From NCBI RefSeq assembly GCF_000003605.2, contig NW_003155252.1:20897-32777 (forward strand): DNA of 11,881 bases, in the 5' to 3' direction. Numbering within the stretch: the stretch's first letter is position 1; each line of letters opens with the position of its first letter. The DNA is from Saccoglossus kowalevskii (lineage: Eukaryota; Hemichordata; Enteropneusta; Harrimaniidae). Shown here piece by piece: positions 9,201 through 11,881 of this stretch. Made by a program: the position numbers and the translations under genes. Under the pieces are notes generated by a model that made no database searches, was not told the DNA's origin, and saw nothing but the letters and a program-made list of their open reading frames with translations.

Positions 9201-11771
9201 GTAATTGCAGGGATTTATCTTGATTGGTTATTGTGGTTCCTACATATATTGGTAGTTGTGTAAACGTACAGGCGAGTTTGTTATACCATGGAACTCCATG
9301 GTTAAACATAAAATGCTTTAGGAATTGGTCCTACAACCGTCCTCGCTTTTATTGAGGTAGCCATTTTCAAGGACTCAATTGCTTTTGAAAGCAAATAATT
9401 AAAAAAAAAAATGATCTCTGAGAGTTTTACATGTGGTTATAGAAAGTATAGCACAATTGTTTGAAAATACATGTATGGTACCCTAATGTACCAATGATGA
9501 AAGCTATCTATCTAGTACCTGAATTCACGTCGCTGACTTTTTAAACTCGTCAACTGCTTATGGTTTCGTTCAGGGGATATTCTATACGTATGGTGAGATA
9601 TATGACTCGCTTCGGTTCGAGATAGAGTAGTATTCAATGTTTGTAGAAGGGATTTATGAAGCTGCGTTCGTACCAGAAAAGGCACCCAGTCGACACGAAA
9701 TCATGCCCTCAATCGTCGAGGTTCAAACCGATCTCTATCCGGATCGAGTTCAGTAGTGACCCGGAGAACGAGGTTAATTTGAACTCATTTGCCACAAATT
9801 ATATAACACAGAGTTTTGAAAATAGCAAATAAACTATTTACTTCTAATAACTGCGTTTAAAATCGACGTACATTTTTTTATCCACTATGAATGGGACGTG
9901 TGACACTGAACCAAATATGACGTACTGACCTGAATACGTAATCGTGTGAATTGATCTCCTCCCCTAGTTTAGAGTTTTTCAGAACACCACCATTTCCAAC
10001 AACAGCACATCTAACACACCTGGCTGTGTTTTTCCATTTGCTCACTAAATTGTCGAACATATAGCGACTCCCGTCAGTGTTCAAGTTTGAAGCTACGTCA
10101 GCAACCTCTAAAATACAATGTCATAACAAATAAATAGTGTAAATAGAACCATTAAAAGGCGATAATATGGCAATGAAACAGTCCATCCCAGCATGGAAGG
10201 TATTACCTTCCATGTTCCCGGTAAACAGGCATTGTTTAGAACAAAAACAATAATAAACGCGGACTGTTTAACTGTTTTTGTAAATGCTAATGTGTGAACA
10301 ATAACTGTCCTCTACTGAAAAACATATCATGCTTTGGACAATGGGTACAAAGCTCTTATGTAAAGCGGGGAGTCGTCATCTGCGCTTGCGACGGACGGCC
10401 ATAGCGTGTCGTTGTTTACAAACACTCGTCTACCCATGAGCCTTTCGTGTTTTAGCGTGCGTTGTTATCGTCGCCAGTGACTCAATCCCCGCGCGTGCGC
10501 AGGTGAAAACCCCTCCGCTTTAAACAGATTGATTCAGACTCGGAGACAGTGTACAATATTAAGATAATTGTGGCAATATCGCTTTTTTTAAGTACAAGTA
10601 AACAACGTCTGGAACAAATATATGAGGAGAATACATGCCCTGGACTAGCTTACCTTTATAGTCTACGTTTGACCATCCCTGTGGAGTCTTGAAATGTGAG
10701 AGTCGATCATATTCCTCCTTATTAAAATGATCGCTTGTTAATAAAATCGGGATGTCTGGAATGAACTTTTTTCGAAGTTCTGGAATCTCGAGGATTTTTT
10801 TCCTCAGGGTTGATGGGCAGTGCTGGGGGTAAAAATTAATTAAAAATAATTAATCCAAAAATAATTATTTGTTTTAATTGAAACATCACATTCAGTCATG
10901 TAAGTTACTCATCAATATGCAATCACGTGGTATCTAAGGACGAATTATGGAAAGTGAAATAAATAATTAAAACAGGACTTTGGGAAACTCCGTCTGCACA
11001 ACATGGCGTGAAATGTTTCAAACAGACCCGCAAAGCTTATAACATGATATACTTACCGCATAATATTTATACTGATCGTCTTTGTTATATTTACGTTCTT
11101 CCGCTAGAGACAACCCCGCGGTCTCATTTTGTCTGAGGTTGATCAATTTTTCCAACTCTGAAATGAATTCTGTTGGTGTATCAAAGTAAGGGCTCGTATT
11201 GTCTGTATTTGGAATGTCAGGAACTTGAAGATGCTCAGACAATTGGACGGAATTTATTAGACGAATTGAGTGATTTAATTTAGATTCAATGTCGTCTGTC
11301 AATAGTGTACGGTTCAAGTTTCTCGATCGAGAATCTGCTTTTAACTTTTCCAACACATATCGCACGTTTGAAGAAGCCAGACGCAATGCCGAGGAATTGT
11401 CTGGCGGCCTGCAAGAAAGATAAAACACAGTGCCATATTACTACACATGTATACAAATGGATTGGTTTGCATTCAGTCTCAATCACGTACACGCACTGCC
11501 ACGACGAATTTAAATCACAGCACAGGGACTATTTACCAGGCTAACGACCAGACGGAGAAGATATGTATCAATATTTGTATAGCGATTCGGGTTCGGATGT
11601 TTGCTCATGGAGGGTCAACTTTGCTAGTGCATACCTGTACAGCTTAATAGATCGGATATTTTTATCTGATCCCAGCCACAAACTTCTATAGCCGTAAAAT
11701 ACGATGATGCATATAAGTAAACACGACACAAACACAAACTTCAGTATGTCCAGTCGCCTGAAACGAGACAT
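3061..11771 (-). CDS. ST6GALNAC1/2-like: GT29 sialyltransferase, ST6GALNAC1/2-like, 9 exons, complete
   Basis: Join of nine minus-strand exons: 11771-11635, 11408-11057, 10822-10654, 10107-9930, 8313-8175, 7346-7243, 5742-5659, 4872-4782, 3216-3061. All eight introns are GT-AG, all phases match, and the exons total 1410 nt (469 aa plus TGA). Layout: cytosolic tail 1-11 ([11 protein letters not shown]); signal anchor about 12-28; stem to about 163 with sequons at N50, N78, N91, N116 and N140; HCPS and TPQGW segment 164-219; motif L from C253 (CAVVGNGG) through HDYVFR (274-279) to [11 protein letters not shown] (287-297); motif S about 400-424 ([15 protein letters not shown]); motif III HYYD 434-437; motif VS H447 to E452. 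C253 and C416 are the Cys pair that forms the family's conserved disulfide. Family knowledge: ST6GalNAc enzymes transfer sialic acid from CMP-sialic acid to O-6 of GalNAc on O-glycans in the Golgi. GNGG plus HDYVFR in motif L favours ST6GALNAC1/2 over ST3GAL, ST8SIA or ST6GALNAC3-6. Acceptor specificity is inferred. Confidence 0.95.
3217..4781 (-). other. Sialyltransferase intron 8
   Basis: A 1565-nt GT-AG intron. Apart from the element at 3525-3658 it is plain AT-rich sequence. A 7-bp stem with a 4-nt loop occurs at 3731-3748 (GTTGCAC, AACA, GTGCAAC). No further coding or repeat structure is apparent. Confidence 0.8.
3525..3658. mobile_element. 134-bp MITE-like element with perfect 13-bp inverted repeats, intron 8
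   Basis: CCCTCAAATAGTG at 3525-3537 and CACTATTTGAGGG at 3646-3658 are exact inverted repeats. The inside carries a run of twelve G at 3617-3628 and no coding capacity. The left flank ends in ATAC and the right flank starts ACAAA, so no clear target duplication is seen and the superfamily cannot be named. The repeats are long enough to make chance unlikely. Confidence 0.65.
4782..4872 (-). CDS. Sialyltransferase exon 8: sialylmotif S
   Basis: Residues 388-418. It reads [15 protein letters not shown] and then [16 protein letters not shown], the GT29 small motif, with C416 at the position of the conserved disulfide. The acceptor is TTCTTTCAG|CTGG with a good pyrimidine tract, and the donor GATGAA|GTAAGT matches consensus. 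Confidence 0.96.
4873..5658 (-). other. Sialyltransferase intron 7
   Basis: A 786-nt GT-AG intron, AT-rich, with a short AAT run near 5081-5096. The minus-strand open frame at 5395-5628 has no recognisable motif and ends before the intron's upstream splice site. Nothing else can be supported here. Confidence 0.8.
5659..5742 (-). CDS. Sialyltransferase exon 7
   Basis: An 84-nt exon giving residues 360-387 ([14 protein letters not shown], then [14 protein letters not shown]). The LHPDF-x-x-YL segment is typical of the link between motifs L and S in ST6GALNAC1/2-like proteins. The acceptor is GTAAACGCAG|ATC and the donor GGAG|GTGGGT. Phases are 2 on entry and 2 on exit, so skipping it would remove 28 codons in frame. 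Confidence 0.9.
5743..7242 (-). other. Sialyltransferase intron 6
   Basis: A 1500-nt GT-AG intron. Its upstream half (in transcript order) holds a decayed reverse-transcriptase fossil, listed separately. The rest (about 5743-6340) is AT-rich with short AAT runs near 6130-6142 and nothing recognisable. Confidence 0.8.
6360..6915 (-). pseudogene. Decayed non-LTR reverse-transcriptase fossil (jockey/CR1-like), intron 6
   Basis: Read on the minus strand in several frames: [10 protein letters not shown] and [10 protein letters not shown] (about 6910-6845), [20 protein letters not shown] (about 6810-6750), LLIDFK (about 6690), [17 protein letters not shown] (about 6535-6485) and [11 protein letters not shown] (about 6395-6360). 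The order and spacing match the reverse-transcriptase blocks, with YADD at 6376-6387. Multiple stops and frame changes show it is old. The wording of the blocks differs from the element at the left edge, so it is a different clade, probably of the jockey/CR1 type. It lies in the same orientation as the host gene. Confidence 0.85.
7243..7346 (-). CDS. Sialyltransferase exon 6
   Basis: Residues 326-359 plus two bases. The exon reads [16 protein letters not shown] and then [11 protein letters not shown]. It matches in position and character the Y-I-F-I-P strand and helix that follow motif L in ST6GalNAc enzymes. The acceptor CATAATAG|GAT has a poor pyrimidine tract and the donor AG|GTAATC is suboptimal, so this is the exon most likely to be skipped. 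Skipping it would remove 104 nt and break the frame. Confidence 0.88.
7370..8103. repeat. 21-bp minisatellite with 147-bp higher-order repeat, intron 5
   Basis: Tandem 21-bp units such as GTGTATTTATCGTGCTATGG(T) fill most of the intron. Seven variant units form a 147-bp block: the marker ATGCATTCATTAGG starts at 7570 and 7717, and a one-base variant at 7864, exactly 147 bp apart. After that the order shortens (next marker 7924, 60 bp on, with one unit of 18 bp). Edges are degenerate. Because 21 is a multiple of three, long open frames appear on both strands (for example minus 7538-8017, an H/N/T-rich 7-residue repeat). These are a by-product of the array and lie inside an intron. Confidence 0.95.
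8175..8313 (-). CDS. Sialyltransferase exon 5: second half of sialylmotif L
   Basis: Residues 279-325. It reads [18 protein letters not shown] and then [13 protein letters not shown], completing motif L. N281 sits at the R-x-N-x-A position that contacts the donor sugar nucleotide in this family. The acceptor is ACACCACAG|GGTG and the donor GGAAAG|GTAAAC (phase 0). The region before the acceptor is poor in pyrimidines and contains an (ATA)n microsatellite on the sense strand. Splitting motif L across two exons is seen directly here. Confidence 0.96.
8343..8365. repeat. (TTA)n microsatellite near the exon 5 acceptor
   Basis: Plus-strand TTATTATTATTATTATTATC, directly repeated triplets, lies about 30-50 nt before the exon 5 acceptor in transcript order, where a branch point and pyrimidine tract are normally found. 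On the sense strand it reads as purine-rich ATA triplets. Confidence 0.9.
8831..8867 (+). promoter_or_regulatory. LTR core promoter: CRE, E-box, TATA box
   Basis: A perfect palindromic CRE (TGACGTCA) is followed 6 bp later by CACGTG and 8 bp later by TATAAATAG. Initiation would be expected near 8885-8895. All three sites match consensus fully, which points to a promoter that was recently functional. It reads antisense to the sialyltransferase, toward 9000 and exon 4. Confidence 0.65.
8919..8941 (+). other. Stem-loop within the LTR R region
   Basis: GGCG-TGGCT, loop GTAA, then AGCCA-T-CGCC pair over nine base pairs with one bulged T. It lies downstream of the expected start site and so would sit near the 5' end of an LTR transcript. 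Function is unknown. Confidence 0.5.
8995..9000 (+). terminator. LTR poly(A) signal AATAAA
   Basis: AATAAA about 55 bp before the LTR end, downstream of the TATA box, as expected for the R-U5 border of an LTR retrotransposon. It is on the strand opposite to the host gene and so should not cut short the sialyltransferase transcript. Confidence 0.6.
9930..10107 (-). CDS. Sialyltransferase exon 4: first half of sialylmotif L
   Basis: Residues 220-278 plus two bases of codon 279. It carries [16 protein letters not shown] (250-265) and [10 protein letters not shown] (269-278), the GT29 large motif that binds CMP-sialic acid. C253 is the motif L cysteine expected to pair with C416 of motif S. The usual ID of the I-D-x-H-D segment is IN here, a mild departure. 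The acceptor is GTATTTTAG|AGG and the donor TTCAG|GTCAGT (phase 2). The open frame that continues past the donor is read-through into the intron. Confidence 0.96.
10192..10214. repeat. Perfect 11-bp hairpin, intron 3
   Basis: CATGGAAGGTA (10192-10202), one T, then TACCTTCCATG (10204-10214): an uninterrupted 11-bp stem with a single-base centre. The arms are longer than chance would normally give. No flanking duplication is evident. Confidence 0.75.
10363..10520. mobile_element. Probable 158-bp MITE with TA target, CpG-rich, intron 3
   Basis: The left end AAGCGGGGAGTCGTCATCTG and the reverse complement of the right end (AAGCGGAGGGGTTTTCACCT) agree at the outer AAGCGG and again inside, where CTGCGC is followed by GCG in both. 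TA lies directly outside each end (10361-10362 and 10521-10522), as for Tc1/mariner-type elements. The block is much richer in C, G and CpG than the surrounding intron. The repeats are imperfect and there is no coding capacity. Confidence 0.5.
10654..10822 (-). CDS. Sialyltransferase exon 3: pre-motif L region
   Basis: Residues 164-219 plus one base. The exon starts [15 protein letters not shown] and ends [18 protein letters not shown] Cys-Pro-Ser start, an I-P-x-L-L strand and a P-x-GW turn ahead of motif L are characteristic of ST6GALNAC1/2-type enzymes. The acceptor is TTTACCCCCAG|CAC (phase 0) and the donor AAAG|GTAAGC (phase 1). The acceptor is preceded by a very AT-rich stretch of TAATTAATTTTT type. 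Confidence 0.92.
10823..11056 (-). other. Sialyltransferase intron 2
   Basis: A 234-nt GT-AG intron, very AT-rich near its 3' end, with repeated AATTAATT/AATAATTA words at about 10834-10868. Nothing else is seen. Confidence 0.85.
11057..11408 (-). CDS. Sialyltransferase exon 2: stem region
   Basis: The longest exon gives residues 46-163, the luminal stem. The acceptor is TTTCTTGCAG|GCC and the donor GCG|GTAAGT, close to consensus. The stem is polar and low in cysteine, with five N-glycosylation sequons (NSS, NRT, NHS, NTS, NET) and charged stretches such as [15 protein letters not shown] that could form short helices. Stem sequences vary greatly in this family, so no residue here identifies the enzyme. 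The assignment rests on phase continuity with exons 1 and 3. Confidence 0.9.
11409..11634 (-). other. Sialyltransferase intron 1
   Basis: A 226-nt GT-AG intron (GTATGC donor, TTGCAG acceptor). The open frames crossing it on either strand (for example plus 11305-11544) show no recognisable motif. Confidence 0.85.
11635..11771 (-). CDS. Sialyltransferase exon 1: tail and signal anchor
   Basis: This exon encodes residues 1-45 plus two bases of codon 46. The N-terminus [11 protein letters not shown] is short and basic. It is followed by a hydrophobic stretch of about 17 residues ([17 protein letters not shown]), the layout of a type II Golgi membrane protein. An in-frame TAA lies 9 nt before the ATG, so this is the first possible Met in this frame. 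The -3 base is T, a weak start context. The donor is CAG|GTATGC at 11635/11634 (phase 2). The bases just after the ATG read TCTCGTTTCAG|G, which resembles a 3' splice site, so an upstream first exon that drops this ATG remains possible. Confidence 0.85.
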
Positions 11772-11881
11772 GCAAGTGTGTTAACCCGACTATAGCGCCA
11801 CCGAACATATTATATATGCCCTCATATGAGCTAAACAAACTGTTAGCGTCGGATGACAGTATTCGAAGAGGCGAGACTCGG
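11772..11881 (-). promoter_or_regulatory. 5' flank with TATA-like stretch, low confidence
   Basis: On the minus strand a GCATATATAATATG stretch occurs around 11806-11819, some 35-45 nt before the ATG. If it were a working TATA box the 5' leader would be only about 10 nt, so it may be chance in AT-rich DNA or lie within a leader or intron. The window ends too soon to judge the real promoter. Confidence 0.2.

Larger units (their letters stand above)
8314..9929 (-). other. Sialyltransferase intron 4
   Basis: A 1616-nt GT-AG intron, the longest. It contains the solo LTR (8559-9054). Small perfect palindromes occur at 9167-9183 (GTTAATAT-A-ATATTAAC) and 9285-9302 (ACCATGGA-AC-TCCATGGT). The stretch 9303-9929 shows nothing firm; a loose inverted similarity at about 9605-9751 is noted as rejected. 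Confidence 0.8.
10108..10653 (-). other. Sialyltransferase intron 3
   Basis: A 546-nt GT-AG intron. It contains a perfect hairpin (10192-10214) and a GC-rich MITE-like block (10363-10520), both listed separately. Confidence 0.85.

Noticed and set aside
9605-9751. Loose inverted similarity (ACTCGCTTCGG and CCGGATCGAGT) and B-box-like GGTTCAAACC near 9720
   Set aside because: The match needs a gap and has mismatches, there is no flanking duplication, and no A box is in place. Not distinguishable from chance.
11305-11647. Plus-strand open frames at 11305-11544 and 11447-11647
   Set aside because: They are antisense to exon 2, intron 1 and part of exon 1 and show no motif.

Overview
This window is eukaryotic genomic DNA, most likely from an invertebrate animal. 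It is AT-rich, its coding sequence is split into short exons with GT-AG introns, and the spaces between exons hold non-LTR retrotransposon remains, an LTR, short inverted-repeat transposons and a minisatellite. A sialyltransferase of vertebrate ST6GALNAC1/2 type in such a compact, repeat-rich AT-rich genome fits a marine deuterostome or lophotrochozoan. The species cannot be fixed from the sequence.

The main content is one gene on the minus strand filling the right three quarters of the window (start codon 11769-11771, stop codon 3061-3063). No long open reading frame reveals it. Nine exons can be assembled by hand, every splice phase agrees, and the sum is exactly 470 codons (469 residues plus stop). 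The product is a complete GT29 Golgi sialyltransferase: short cytosolic tail, signal anchor, glycosylation-rich stem, a CPS/TPQGW pre-motif region, sialylmotif L, motif S, motif III (HYYD) and motif VS (H-x4-E). The gene is probably intact and functional.

Layout from left to right: 1-853, a 5'-truncated, frameshifted L1/Tx1-type reverse transcriptase on the minus strand; 854-2153, non-coding with a few palindromes; 2154-2315, a 146-bp hAT-type MITE with its 8-bp target duplication; about 2560-3060, candidate 3' UTR with a poly(A) signal at 2581-2586; 3061-3216, exon 9; intron 8 with a 134-bp element bounded by perfect 13-bp inverted repeats; 4782-4872, exon 8; 5659-5742, exon 7; intron 6 with a second, highly decayed reverse-transcriptase fossil of another clade; 7243-7346, exon 6; intron 5, mostly a 21-bp minisatellite with a 147-bp (7 x 21) higher-order repeat; 8175-8313, exon 5; intron 4 with a 496-bp solo LTR antisense to the gene; 9930-10107, exon 4; intron 3 with a GC-rich MITE-like element and a perfect hairpin; 10654-10822, exon 3; 11057-11408, exon 2; 11635-11771, exon 1; then about 110 bp of 5' flank.

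I see no operon, CRISPR array, RNA gene or new defence-like system. The points worth a second look are the reconstructed gene, the solo LTR with its CRE/E-box/TATA promoter inside the gene, the 147-bp higher-order minisatellite, and several small DNA transposons whose ends can be placed to the base.
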